A stretch of DNA of 64,000 nt, taken from Acidobacteriota bacterium (GTDB lineage Bacteria; Acidobacteriota; Holophagae; Thermotomaculales; Thermotomaculaceae). Location of the stretch: the NCBI GenBank assembly GCA_013152385.1, contig JAADGL010000033.1:1-64000 (forward strand), read 5' to 3'. Each line of letters begins with the position of its first letter. The stretch's first letter is position 1. This document shows positions 51,058-60,129 of the stretch, one piece after another. The notes under the pieces are model-generated. The model was not told the DNA's origin. It saw only the letters and a program-made list of their open reading frames with translations, and ran no database searches. Position numbers and translations under genes: made by a program.

Positions 51058-52770
51058 TTATTTCAAAAATCCGCTTTTCTCAGCGGCGTTTCCGGCAAAA
51101 TCTTTAACTGAAATCCGGTAGTGTCCCCGGGGCAGATGTTTGTCAATCCAGGCAATTTTCCGGTCGGGGTCATATTCCATTTTCCATTTCTTTTTCCCAC
51201 GGGACAGAAAAATTTGCGAATCATCCACACCTTTACCGGTATCTGTAATGTGCCATGCGGTGCGATTGCGGAAGAAATAGGGATTTCTTATGATTTTGGG
51301 TGCGGAGATATCAAGAAAAAGGCGATAACTTCCGTTTTTGAAGTTGTCAGCTGTTACTGTTTGTTTCTGCCGGTCAATTTCGCTGTTCCGGTATTTCCAT
51401 TTTCTCTTTACCCGGTCATAGCGGAACCAGCCCATTTGAGGATTGATTTTTTCTGCCTGAAAAATCAGGAGGAGATGTTTCAGGAAAATTAATCCGGGTT
51501 GAATTTCGATACCGGTGCCCGCAACCGGCAGAAGCCCCTCCGCTTTTGGCAGTTCAGGCTGTTTTTGCACATAAAGCAGCATGGGGGATGCATTGTACCC
51601 CTCCGTTTCTATCTGTACATTTCCCAGCTTCAAATGGGCGGGAAGGGTACTGTATGCAACTACAGTCCATTTTTTTCTGTTTATTGTAACCGCTGCCGGA
51701 TGCCGGATGGAAGCGGCTTTTAGAATCTTTTGATTTACCAGCGCGGCGGAAGGGGTGAACCACTGCTGAGACTGTGTGTCTCCTGTTTTTTTCCGACGGG
51801 AAAAACGGAATGACAGATGCGCGGTATTTCCGGCAAAATCCCGGGTGGTGATTGTGATGCGGTTATTGCCTGTTTTGAACCGGGGAGGATGATAGTGTTG
51901 GCTTGAGAGATTGCTCCCGGGAATCACAAAGAGATTGAAGCCGTAGGATGCAGGGCTGAGCCTTGTCTGTCCCAGGTCGTAGATAGCGGAGGACCGCTTA
52001 AACCGGTCATAGGAAAACTGATCCGCCAGATACTGATAGAACGGCTGATTATTCAGCTGTGCATGGAGTGAATAGATTGCCAGCGGGCCTTTCCGGCCGT
52101 CTGTATCATGGATTGTGACAGACAGGAATACCTGTCCTGAGATTTGAAAAGGCGGGAGGCTGTAATTTCCGTTACTTAATTTTTGAACAGGGATTCTTGT
52201 GGCTCTGCAAGCCCCGTTGACTGTACTGTCCGGGGTTGCCGGATAAATGTTCAGAAAGCGGAAATCCGGAGCCTGTTTGTCCGATTGAACAGAAAAGCCG
52301 TATTTTTCGGGGTTTACCGGCTCATTCTTCAGGTTTCGCAGTTCAAAATGGAGATGAGGCCAGCCGACACCGCTTTCTCCGGAGTAAGCGATAATCTGCC
52401 CTTTTCGAACCGGTATCGGGTGCTTTGGCACGATGGTTCCGGGATATCGGGTTTTCCGCAGGCGTTTGTAGCGGGAGACAATTTTTTCAAGTGGAGCGCT
52501 GAACCGGTCCAGATGTCCGTATACCGATACCAGCTTTTCTTTTGGATGGCGGATGTACAGCACACGGCCGTATCCGCGTTTTTGTACTTTTATCAGCACA
52601 ATGAAACCGTTATCAAAACAGCGTACCGGCAATCCGTCTTTTCCGTCGGTGGACAAATCAAATCCGGCGTGGATATGCTGATGGCGGTATTCCATGAATG
52701 TGCCGGTGATTCCGTAGTTTGCCGGTAATGGCCAGTAGCCCAGCAGCAGAATCAGCAGTAGGGCATTCAT
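51058..52770 (-). CDS. M23-family metallopeptidase, probably periplasmic
   Basis: 570 residues. A short N-terminal hydrophobic segment (NALLLILLLGYWPL) acts as signal or anchor. The M23/LytM domain comes first: His34 and Asp38 (HAGFD), His86 (VYGHL), and His139/His141 (HLHFE), a complete zinc site. Long beta-rich domains follow (about 160-570) with no named family. It probably cuts peptidoglycan cross-bridges. The start overlaps the sigma-54 activator gene by ATGA, so it is the last gene of that operon, an unusual combination. Confidence 0.85.
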   Translation of the reverse strand: MNALLLILLLGYWPLPANYGITGTFMEYRHQHIHAGFDLSTDGKDGLPVRCFDNGFIVLIKVQKRGYGRVLYIRHPKEKLVSVYGHLDRFSAPLEKIVSRYKRLRKTRYPGTIVPKHPIPVRKGQIIAYSGESGVGWPHLHFELRNLKNEPVNPEKYGFSVQSDKQAPDFRFLNIYPATPDSTVNGACRATRIPVQKLSNGNYSLPPFQISGQVFLSVTIHDTDGRKGPLAIYSLHAQLNNQPFYQYLADQFSYDRFKRSSAIYDLGQTRLSPASYGFNLFVIPGSNLSSQHYHPPRFKTGNNRITITTRDFAGNTAHLSFRFSRRKKTGDTQSQQWFTPSAALVNQKILKAASIRHPAAVTINRKKWTVVAYSTLPAHLKLGNVQIETEGYNASPMLLYVQKQPELPKAEGLLPVAGTGIEIQPGLIFLKHLLLIFQAEKINPQMGWFRYDRVKRKWKYRNSEIDRQKQTVTADNFKNGSYRLFLDISAPKIIRNPYFFRNRTAWHITDTGKGVDDSQIFLSRGKKKWKMEYDPDRKIAWIDKHLPRGHYRISVKDFAGNAAEKSGFLK

Positions 52771-54077
52771 GTTTCAATTCCCAGTTTTCTCAGCCGGGAA
52801 AGAAAAGTTTTATAATTCATATCCAGCAGGCGGCTCACAGCCAGTTTGTTGCCATCCTGTTTTGCGAGATGGTAACGGAAAAGTTTTTCTTCGAGTTCCC
52901 GGAGGATTTCTTCGTAATTTTTCCCTTCAAAATCCATGTAGGTTCCGGATTCCCGATGAAACATACCGGCAGACCCGACGGTGGGGTCAATGCCGAGGAT
53001 TGCCCAGCGTTCAATGGTGTTTCGGAGTTCCCGGACATTTCCCGGCCATTGGTATGCTTCCAGCTGACGAAGGGCGGTGTCCGGAAGCGGCATCGGTTTC
53101 CCATTGATCTGCCGTCCCAGCTTGTCTGCGAAGTATTGTGCCAGAAGAGGGATATCTCCGTGCCTGTTCCGAAGGGGCGGAATCGCAATGATGTATGCGG
53201 AAATGCGGTGAAACAAATCTTTTCGGAAATTGTCGCTATCGGCGAGTTCTTCCGGTTTCCGGTTTGTGGCAAAAATCAGCCTTGCCCGGCTGTTCAGTTG
53301 AATATTTGACCCCAGACGATAGAATTCTCCGGTGTCCACGGTACGGAGAATTTTTGCCTGGAATGCGGCACTGGTCTTGTCGATTTCATCAAGAAAAAGG
53401 GTGGATTCATCTGCCAGTTCAAAGTAGCCTTTTTTCAGCCGGGTGGCACCGGTAAATGCGCCGGGCTCGTGTCCGAACAGTTCAGATTCGAGGAGTGATT
53501 CCGGAATCGCGGCACAGTTTACGGCCCAGAATGTATGATTTTTCCGTGGCGAATGGCTGTGAATCCATCTGGAAAGAACTTCTTTCCCCGTACCGCTTTC
53601 TCCGGCCAGGAGTACGGGGCAGTCCAGCGGGGCAACCCGGGCAGCCAGTTTCAGTGTATCCATCATGGCGGGGCTTTTTCCCAGTATAACAGTGTCATTC
53701 CCGGAATTTGCGACACGGCGGAGTTTCAATATTTCCCCGGCCCGTTTCAATACAATGGACAGATGGTTTAAATCCAGCGGTTTCGGAAGAAACTCATATG
53801 CCCCCGCTTTCATTGCGTTAACCGCTGTCGGAATGTCTCCGAAAGCGGTCATGATGATGAAAATCGTATCCGGGAACTCCGGTGCGGTTTTCCGAATAAA
53901 ATCAATGCCGGACATTCCGGGCAGTTTCAGGTCGCAGAGAACAATTTCCGGATAATGGAGCAAAAGGGGTTGTGCATCTTCTGCCGATGAAACACTGAGT
54001 ACCTCGTGAGAGGAGAGAAATTCTTCCAGCATTTCCCGGAGAGAGTCCCGGTCTTCAATGATGAGGATGCGGGTCAC
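52767..54077 (-). CDS. NtrC-family sigma-54-dependent response regulator
   Basis: 436 residues. The receiver (1-115) has phospho-Asp49 (VLCDLKLPGMSG) and LPKPLD. The AAA+ domain has Walker A GESGTGKEVL, the sigma-54 contact loop PGAFTGATR, Walker B STLFLDEID and an arginine finger. A Fis-type helix-turn-helix is at the C-terminus (GNKLAVSRLLDMNYKTFLSRL). It activates sigma-54 promoters when phosphorylated by the kinase encoded just upstream (4-nt overlap). A candidate target type is the promoter at 21388. Confidence 0.95.
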   Translation of the reverse strand: MTRILIIEDRDSLREMLEEFLSSHEVLSVSSAEDAQPLLLHYPEIVLCDLKLPGMSGIDFIRKTAPEFPDTIFIIMTAFGDIPTAVNAMKAGAYEFLPKPLDLNHLSIVLKRAGEILKLRRVANSGNDTVILGKSPAMMDTLKLAARVAPLDCPVLLAGESGTGKEVLSRWIHSHSPRKNHTFWAVNCAAIPESLLESELFGHEPGAFTGATRLKKGYFELADESTLFLDEIDKTSAAFQAKILRTVDTGEFYRLGSNIQLNSRARLIFATNRKPEELADSDNFRKDLFHRISAYIIAIPPLRNRHGDIPLLAQYFADKLGRQINGKPMPLPDTALRQLEAYQWPGNVRELRNTIERWAILGIDPTVGSAGMFHRESGTYMDFEGKNYEEILRELEEKLFRYHLAKQDGNKLAVSRLLDMNYKTFLSRLRKLGIET

Positions 54078-55270
54078 AGTAAGATCTCCACAGTGGTGCC
54101 CACATCCGGGGCGGAATCAATTGTCATCTTACCGCCGAGGCGGGAGACAATTTTTTCGCAGATTGCCAACCCAAGCCCGGTTCCGTCTTTTCGGGTGGTG
54201 AAAAACGGAACCCGGGCCCGTTCCAGAGTTTCCCTGTCCATTCCGATGCCGTTGTCCCGTACCGTTATTCGAATTCCGGTTTTTTCGTTTTCCACGCTTA
54301 TGCGGATGATACCGTCATTTTTCAGATGTTCCAGACTGTTTCGAATCAGGTTGATCAGGCATTGTTTCAGCAGAGTCCGATCGGTTTTAATGGTCAGTGT
54401 TTCCGGTGTCACCGTGATTTCAATGATATTTTTCAAATCCGGAAAACTGTTCAGTATTTCTTCCCGGAACGAAGAAACCGGAACGGTTTCAATTTCCGGT
54501 TGAAGTGGTTTTGCGTAGAGGAGAAATTGATTTACGACACCATTTATGTCTTCAACTTCCGATAATATTCTGGCAGTATATTTTCCGATTATGCCGGACT
54601 GGGATTCATTTTCAATCATCTGGGCATAGCCTTTGAGGGTGGACAGGGAGTTTTTGAATTCGTGAGCCAGCCCGGCGGACATTTCACCGATGATTTCCAG
54701 CCTCTTTTTCAATTCGAGCTGGCTTTTTGCCGCTTCAATGTCGGTGATGTCTTCCGCGAGGAGGAGATAACCGCCTTTATTGCCGAGGAGCTCTGAAACC
54801 GGAGTGGAATGAAGTTTTATAATCCTTCCCCTTACCGTTGTCTGCTCTTCCTGTTCTTTCCCTGTGCCGGTGTCTTTCAGTTGACGGACAAACTGAAAAA
54901 GTTCCGGGCTTTCTTCCTGAAATTGAACAATGGATTGGTTCAATTTTTCTTCCGGAAGATGAAACAGTCTGCGGAACATGGGGTTGGCAGATTTTAAAAT
55001 CTTGAATTTATCAAAAACGGCCACTCCGATAGCGAGGTTGTTCAAAATAATTTCATTGAGTTTTTCCCGGATTTCCAGTTCACGGAACAGGGCGTTCCGC
55101 TGATCCAGGGTGTGGCGGATATTTTCCAGCACAAAGTCCGGTGCCTCCCGTTCTTCTTCACCGCGCACCACTTTTTTCAGTTTTTTGATGATAATGATGT
55201 AAATTGAAATGATGACAAAGGCAAGAAAAAATCCCCATGCCACCAGGACTTTCATGTTAAATCCATCCAT
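54074..55270 (-). CDS. NtrB-like PAS-containing sensor histidine kinase
   Basis: 398 residues from ATG 55270; ATG 55255 is an alternative. One N-terminal membrane helix (WGFFLAFVIISIYIIII) is followed by a coiled linker and a PAS domain (about 70-180; GVAVFDKFKILKSANPMFRR). The H box is MSAGLAHEFKNSLSTLKGYA. ATPase boxes are NLIRNSLEHL, VRDNGIGMD and GTGLGLAICEKIV. With a single helix and no periplasmic domain it probably senses a cytoplasmic or membrane signal. It is the first gene of the operon with the NtrC-type regulator and M23 peptidase. Confidence 0.9.
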   Translation of the reverse strand: MDGFNMKVLVAWGFFLAFVIISIYIIIIKKLKKVVRGEEEREAPDFVLENIRHTLDQRNALFRELEIREKLNEIILNNLAIGVAVFDKFKILKSANPMFRRLFHLPEEKLNQSIVQFQEESPELFQFVRQLKDTGTGKEQEEQTTVRGRIIKLHSTPVSELLGNKGGYLLLAEDITDIEAAKSQLELKKRLEIIGEMSAGLAHEFKNSLSTLKGYAQMIENESQSGIIGKYTARILSEVEDINGVVNQFLLYAKPLQPEIETVPVSSFREEILNSFPDLKNIIEITVTPETLTIKTDRTLLKQCLINLIRNSLEHLKNDGIIRISVENEKTGIRITVRDNGIGMDRETLERARVPFFTTRKDGTGLGLAICEKIVSRLGGKMTIDSAPDVGTTVEILL

Positions 55271-55276
55271 GCCCCT

Positions 55277-55305
55277 ATCATAGAATGAATTGTTGAAATT
55301 GGCAA
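55277..55305 (-). promoter_or_regulatory. Promoter of the NtrB/NtrC/M23 operon
   Basis: Minus strand TTGCCA (55300-55305), 17 nt, TATGAT (55277-55282). The expected transcription start falls on the ATG at 55270, so translation is either leaderless or begins at 55255. Confidence 0.55.
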
Positions 55306-55312
55306 GGATTGG

Positions 55313-55352
55313 AAAAAAAGAAGGGAAAGAATTGATTTTTCCCTTCTTTTTT
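55313..55352 (-). terminator. Rho-independent terminator of the RND operon
   Basis: AAAGAAGGGAAA and TTTTTCCCTTCTTT pair around a short loop about 29 nt beyond the RND stop codon; on the minus strand a TTCTTTTTTT tract follows. Confidence 0.75.
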
Positions 55353-55380
55353 CAATCACTCAATTTCTTTTGTCTTTTAA

Positions 55381-58300
55381 TCAGCTTTTTGCTTCGACGC
55401 CTTTTATTTTTTCTTTCAGTGTTTCCACCAATTCATAGAGCGTAGGAATGACAATGAGGGTCAGGACGGTGGAAAACAGCAGTCCGGCAATAACGGTAAT
55501 TGCCATGGGCTGTCGGATTTCCGCACCTTCACCGAGGCCCAGAGCCAGAGGCAGCAGCCCGAGAACCGTTGTCAATGTGGTCATGACAATAGGCCGGAGG
55601 CGGACTTTTCCCGCCAGCAGAATCGCTTCCCGGATTTCCATTCCCCGTTTCCGCAGGAGATTGATGTAGTCAATGAGTACAATGGCATTGTTGACCACGA
55701 TTCCTGCCAGCATCATCAGTCCGATAAAAACGATTACGGACATTGGGATGTGAAACGCAAAGAGGGTAATGCCGACGCCGAAGAGGGCCAGCGGAATGGA
55801 GAACATGATAACAAAGGGGTGGAGCAGGGATTCAAACTGGGATGCCATGACAATGTAAACCAGGAAAATGGAAAGGAGCAGCGCGTAGAGCAGGGAGCGT
55901 GTGGATTTTTCCATTTCCTGATTCTGGCCCGAAATCACGTAATCAATATCAGAGGGATGGGGAATGGCCGAAAGTTTTTCCCGGATTTCTTTGGAGAGGG
56001 TTTTGAGCCCGAGTCCGGTAATATTCGCGGTGATAAGGCCCACCCGCTGCTGATCCACACGCCGGATTTCGCTGGGCCCTTCCACGATATCGAACTTTGC
56101 CACGGCGGACAGCGGAACGGCGGGTTTCTGCCCCGGGTTGACGATGATGTTTTTCAGGTCTTCCAGTGTTTTTTTGGTATTGTTTTTCAGCTTAACCCGG
56201 ATGTCAATTCGTTTGTCCCCCCGGATAAACCGGGTGGGAACAGTGCCGAGAAGCTGGTTCCGTACCAGGTCCGCTACTTTAACAATGTTCAGGTTCAGCC
56301 TTGCGAGTTTGTCCCGGTCAAATATAATTTGAGTTTCCGGATTTCCGGCCCGGATATTCAGTTCAACGTCTTTCAGATCCGGGATTTCTTTCATTTTCTC
56401 CAGTGCGAGCATGGAATATTTCTTTAATTTCCGTAAATTGTATCCGTGCACTTCCACTTCCACCGGTGCTTTGAATGTAAAGAGGGTGGGGTATTCTATC
56501 CGCATTTCCGCGTCCGGGATGTTGCTGAAAATTTTTCGGATTTTCGCGATGGTTTCCTGTTCTGTTTTGAGGATGTCGCCGGAATGTTTCAGAATAATAC
56601 CGATTCTCGCGGAGAATTCCCCCTCATCCGCTTTGGCATAAGAGTCTTTTTCCACTCCGATTCGGGTGAAATAGGTTTTGATTTCTTTGATTCCGGCCAG
56701 TCTGGATTCGAAGGGAAGGAGGGTGGCATCGGTTTTTTCGATGGGAGTGCCCACCGGAAAGTTCACAACGACGGTGAACTGTCCCTGGTGCATCACCGGA
56801 ATCAATTCGGCATCCAGTCCGCGGAATGAAAAAAATGTAATGATAAAGGCGGCGATAATCAGGATAACGGATGTTAATTTGTTTTCCAGTGCCGCTTTCA
56901 GTGCTTTTGGATACCACTTCCCCTGTACGCGGTCGAATCCATTATTAAATCCGGTGAGAACGGCGTTTAAAATATATTTTTCCAGCGCGAGCCAGAGGAT
57001 GTTGCTGATTCTGACAATGGCGAGGACCAGAAGGTAGGCCAGTACAAATGTTTTTGCGAGAATTTCCAGCGGAAAATAAAATGCCAGCCGGATAATCCGG
57101 TAAATGCCTGACAGCAATTTCAGAATCAGGTTTTCCGGGAGGGGGGCGGTAAAGCCTTCAAACGATTGGAAGGTACCGAGGGAAGCTTTTAAATTGAATC
57201 CGGCCGCATCCCCGGCAACAAAATTCCGGGATGCCAGCATGGGGATGAAAAACAGTGCGAACATCAGAGAAGCAATCAGGGCGAAGACCACGGACAGTGC
57301 CATGTCCCTGAAAATCTGTCCTGCGATACCCTCCACAAAAACAATGGGGAAAAATACGGCGATGGTGGTGAGCGTGGAAGCGATTACCGCAGTGCCGACC
57401 TCCGCTGTTCCCCGCACAGCCGCTTCTTCGGTGTTATCACCTTCCTCTTTACATCGGAAAATACTTTCCAGCACAACAATTGCGTTATCCACAAGCATCC
57501 CGACCCCCAGTGCGATACCGCCCAGAGACATGATGTTCAGGGACACGTTGAAAAACTTCATAAAGGCGAAAGTTGTGATGATGGAAAGGGGAATGGTCAC
57601 CGATACAATCAGTGTGGATTTCAGGTTTTTCAAGAAGAGAAAGAGAACTAATATGGCGAGAACCGCACCTTCCAGCGCGTTGTCTTTTACTTCGTTCAGG
57701 GCATTTTCAATGAAAACCGACTGATCGGAAAGCAGGTTTACTTTCATATGTTCGGGAAGCGAAGATCGAATCGTTTTCCCTTTTGTCGTGAGCATCTGAA
57801 ATTTGACCCGTTTTGCCACATCGACAATGTTGGCGTCCGCTTCCTTGTAGATTTCCAGGATGACACATTCCCGGCCGTTAATCCGGGTGATAACCTCCCG
57901 GTCTTTATAGGAATGGCGGACGGTTGCGATGTCCTTAATCCGGATATCCACGCCGTTTACCCGCCCGATAATCAGATTTCGGATGTCATTGACCGATTTG
58001 AACTGGTTGACGGTGCGGACAATGTATTCCGTTGCCCCTTCTTTGAGTTTTCCGCCGGCCAGGTTCACATTTTCGCTTGCCAGCCGGTTGTTGATGGTAT
58101 CAATGTCCATGTTCAGGGAATTCAGTTTCACAGGGTCCACGTTCACATGGTATTCCTCTTCCAGCCCGCCCCGGATTTTTACCGCCGCAACTCCCGGAAT
58201 CTTGTCCAGGCGGATTTTGATATTGTCTTCGGAAAAATTCCGAAGATACATCAAGCTTTCCTTCTTTGAGGTCAGGCCGAAGGTGAGGATGGGGTCCAAC

Positions 58301-58704
58301 GTGGGGTCATAGCGCAGAATAACCGGTTTTCCCGCGTCTTTCGGCAGGAAAACCTGATCCAGTTTCTCCCGGATGTCCTGAATGGCGGTGTTGATGTCGG
58401 TGCCCCAGCGGAATTCAAGGATAACGTCGGACATGCCGGAGCGGGAAATGGAACTGATGGTGGCCAGATTGTTTACCACCGCCAGTGCCTGTTCGATTCT
58501 CCGGGAAACATTATTTTCCACTTCTTCCGGCGCGGCTCCTTCAAAAGTTGTCCGGACAGTGACGGTGGGATAGCTGATATCCGGCATCAGATTCAATGCC
58601 AGGCGTTTGTAGGAAACATAACCGAACACGACAATGGCAATGACAATCATAAAGATTGCCACAGGCCGCCGGACGGTTATTCCGAATGCGGAATGTTCAC
58701 TCAT
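55381..58704 (-). CDS. RND-superfamily efflux transporter (HAE/AcrB-like), with extra membrane insertion
   Basis: 1107 residues, longer than the usual 1020-1050. The N-terminus VRRPVAIFMIVIAIVVFGYVS and NLMPDISYPTVTV are typical. Helix 4 has GVGMLVDNAIVVLE (one Asp, then Asn). Helices near the end include GIVVNNAIVLIDYINLLRKR and RPIVMTTLTTVLGLLPLALG. Between the two halves (about residues 490-610) lies an insertion with extra hydrophobic stretches (IIRLAFYFPLEILAKTFVLA, YLLVLAIVRISNILWLALEK). The proton-driven pump exports drugs, lipids or metals through an outer-membrane channel. The adaptor gene lies just upstream; no TolC-like gene is in the window. Confidence 0.9.
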   Translation of the reverse strand: MSEHSAFGITVRRPVAIFMIVIAIVVFGYVSYKRLALNLMPDISYPTVTVRTTFEGAAPEEVENNVSRRIEQALAVVNNLATISSISRSGMSDVILEFRWGTDINTAIQDIREKLDQVFLPKDAGKPVILRYDPTLDPILTFGLTSKKESLMYLRNFSEDNIKIRLDKIPGVAAVKIRGGLEEEYHVNVDPVKLNSLNMDIDTINNRLASENVNLAGGKLKEGATEYIVRTVNQFKSVNDIRNLIIGRVNGVDIRIKDIATVRHSYKDREVITRINGRECVILEIYKEADANIVDVAKRVKFQMLTTKGKTIRSSLPEHMKVNLLSDQSVFIENALNEVKDNALEGAVLAILVLFLFLKNLKSTLIVSVTIPLSIITTFAFMKFFNVSLNIMSLGGIALGVGMLVDNAIVVLESIFRCKEEGDNTEEAAVRGTAEVGTAVIASTLTTIAVFFPIVFVEGIAGQIFRDMALSVVFALIASLMFALFFIPMLASRNFVAGDAAGFNLKASLGTFQSFEGFTAPLPENLILKLLSGIYRIIRLAFYFPLEILAKTFVLAYLLVLAIVRISNILWLALEKYILNAVLTGFNNGFDRVQGKWYPKALKAALENKLTSVILIIAAFIITFFSFRGLDAELIPVMHQGQFTVVVNFPVGTPIEKTDATLLPFESRLAGIKEIKTYFTRIGVEKDSYAKADEGEFSARIGIILKHSGDILKTEQETIAKIRKIFSNIPDAEMRIEYPTLFTFKAPVEVEVHGYNLRKLKKYSMLALEKMKEIPDLKDVELNIRAGNPETQIIFDRDKLARLNLNIVKVADLVRNQLLGTVPTRFIRGDKRIDIRVKLKNNTKKTLEDLKNIIVNPGQKPAVPLSAVAKFDIVEGPSEIRRVDQQRVGLITANITGLGLKTLSKEIREKLSAIPHPSDIDYVISGQNQEMEKSTRSLLYALLLSIFLVYIVMASQFESLLHPFVIMFSIPLALFGVGITLFAFHIPMSVIVFIGLMMLAGIVVNNAIVLIDYINLLRKRGMEIREAILLAGKVRLRPIVMTTLTTVLGLLPLALGLGEGAEIRQPMAITVIAGLLFSTVLTLIVIPTLYELVETLKEKIKGVEAKS

Positions 58705-58705
58705 T

Positions 58706-59752
58706 TCAGCCCAACCTGACCTTTGCGCCGTCCTTCAGGCCGTTCTGTCCCGCTACGATTACTTTGTCCCCCGGTTTCAAGTCCTTGTTCAGGGCCTGAA
58801 ACTGGCTTTCATCCTGATAGCCGGTTTTCAGCTCGACCTTTTTTGCCTTGTGAGAAAGGCTGTTGTAGAGAAAGACAAACTGACGGTCATTCTGATACAC
58901 CACAGCTTTTTTCGGAACAAGAAGCGCGTTTGGCACCGTATCGGTCAAAAGCCGGACTTTTACAAACATTCCCGGCCGGATGTCGGGATTATGTTTAACA
59001 TAAACGGTTACTTTTACCGTTCCCGTGGCCGGGTCCACCACGTGGGAAATTCGTTTGACTTTTCCGTTGTACGTTTGTCCCGCCGCTTCACTGATGAGTT
59101 TTGCCGGCATGTTGACTTTCAGCTCATGAACCCGTTCTTCCGGGATAAATACATTGACTTTAAGCACATCCCGGTTCACAAGTGAAAATGCCTTCTGATT
59201 CATTGTGAGGTATTGTCCGGCGGTGATAAAACGTTCGGTGATAATGCCGGAGAATGGGGCTTTAATCATACTCTTTTCAAACCGGACACGGGCATTTTCA
59301 AAATCCAGTTTTTTCTGGTTATAGTTAAATCTGGCATTGTCGTAATCTTCCTGACTTACCAGCTGCCGGTCAAACATGTTCCGGGTACGCTTGAATGTGT
59401 TTTCCGCTTCTTTCAGCGCCACTTCCGCCTTGTCTTTACTGAGTTTCAATTCCTCGAAATTTACCACAGCGAGGATTTGCCCCTTTTTTACCCTGTCGCC
59501 TTCTTCCACATTGAGTTTTTCCACGACTCCGGCGGTTTCCGCCACAATATCAACACTCATCTCCGCTTTTACTGTCCCGGAAGACAGAATAAAAGAAGAA
59601 ATCGGCCCTGTTTTCAATGTTTCCACCTGCACGGGTACGACAATTTCCTTACTGTCTTTTTTCTTATCCTTTCCTCTGCGGGTGAAGTTAATGGAACAGG
59701 AAACGGAAAAACCTGCGATGGCAATCAACAGCAGAATAACAATTTTTTTCAC
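58706..59752 (-). CDS. RND efflux periplasmic adaptor (membrane fusion protein), lipoprotein
   Basis: 348 residues from GTG 59752 (GGAGGGAG upstream). Lipobox FSVSC gives Cys19. The lipoyl/barrel-sandwich half has VDIVAETAGVVEKLNVEEGD and VKKGQILAVVN, followed by a coiled-coil hairpin (about 100-150) and the second lipoyl half IKAPFSGIITERFITAGQYL. C-terminal beta-barrel and membrane-proximal domains end with VIVAGQNGLKDGAKVRL. It bridges the RND pump to the outer-membrane factor. The pump gene starts 1-2 nt after its stop. Confidence 0.93.
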   Translation of the reverse strand: MKKIVILLLIAIAGFSVSCSINFTRRGKDKKKDSKEIVVPVQVETLKTGPISSFILSSGTVKAEMSVDIVAETAGVVEKLNVEEGDRVKKGQILAVVNFEELKLSKDKAEVALKEAENTFKRTRNMFDRQLVSQEDYDNARFNYNQKKLDFENARVRFEKSMIKAPFSGIITERFITAGQYLTMNQKAFSLVNRDVLKVNVFIPEERVHELKVNMPAKLISEAAGQTYNGKVKRISHVVDPATGTVKVTVYVKHNPDIRPGMFVKVRLLTDTVPNALLVPKKAVVYQNDRQFVFLYNSLSHKAKKVELKTGYQDESQFQALNKDLKPGDKVIVAGQNGLKDGAKVRLG

Positions 59753-59849
59753 TGACTCCCTCCGGAATTTTCAAATCCGATTGAATTATACGAAGGGCGG
59801 ATTGAATAGTTTCCAAACGGGTGGACAGCCGGAACTGGAAAAGAGTTCA

Positions 59850-60107
59850 TCAGTCCTTCCTGCGTTTCCGGTTCAGTTTTTTTATCGCGGCCCGTTCTTC
59901 TGCCAGTTCCTTTAACAAGTCTTTGATTTTCCATTGAATGGATGTCGGTGTGGTGGTGGCCAGAATGATTCCGCCGGAGAATGCCGGCGACTGTTTCAGT
60001 GCATCAATCAGAGCGTTCAGTGTATTTCCGGAAAAACCATGAAACAGGATAACCGGCTGGCCATTCAGTTTTTCAAATTCATCATAATCCGTCTTATTGT
60101 CATTCAT
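59850..60107 (-). CDS. DUF3783-like small protein
   Basis: 85 residues from ATG 60107 (CGGAGG upstream). The core is PVILFHGFSGNTLNALIDAL followed by ILATTTPTSIQWKIKDLLKELAEER, the pattern of DUF3783 proteins, and a basic tail (KKLNRKRRKD). Function unknown. It begins 22 nt after the MFS gene stop and is likely part of the NCS2-MFS operon. Confidence 0.75.
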   Translation of the reverse strand: MNDNKTDYDEFEKLNGQPVILFHGFSGNTLNALIDALKQSPAFSGGIILATTTPTSIQWKIKDLLKELAEERAAIKKLNRKRRKD

Positions 60108-60129
60108 CGGAACCTCCGTAAAATTGTCA

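Noticed and set aside
52767-55270. Calling the kinase/regulator pair PilS/PilR
   Set aside because: PilS has several membrane helices; this kinase has one, and no pilin gene is adjacent. Only the NtrB/NtrC class is supported.
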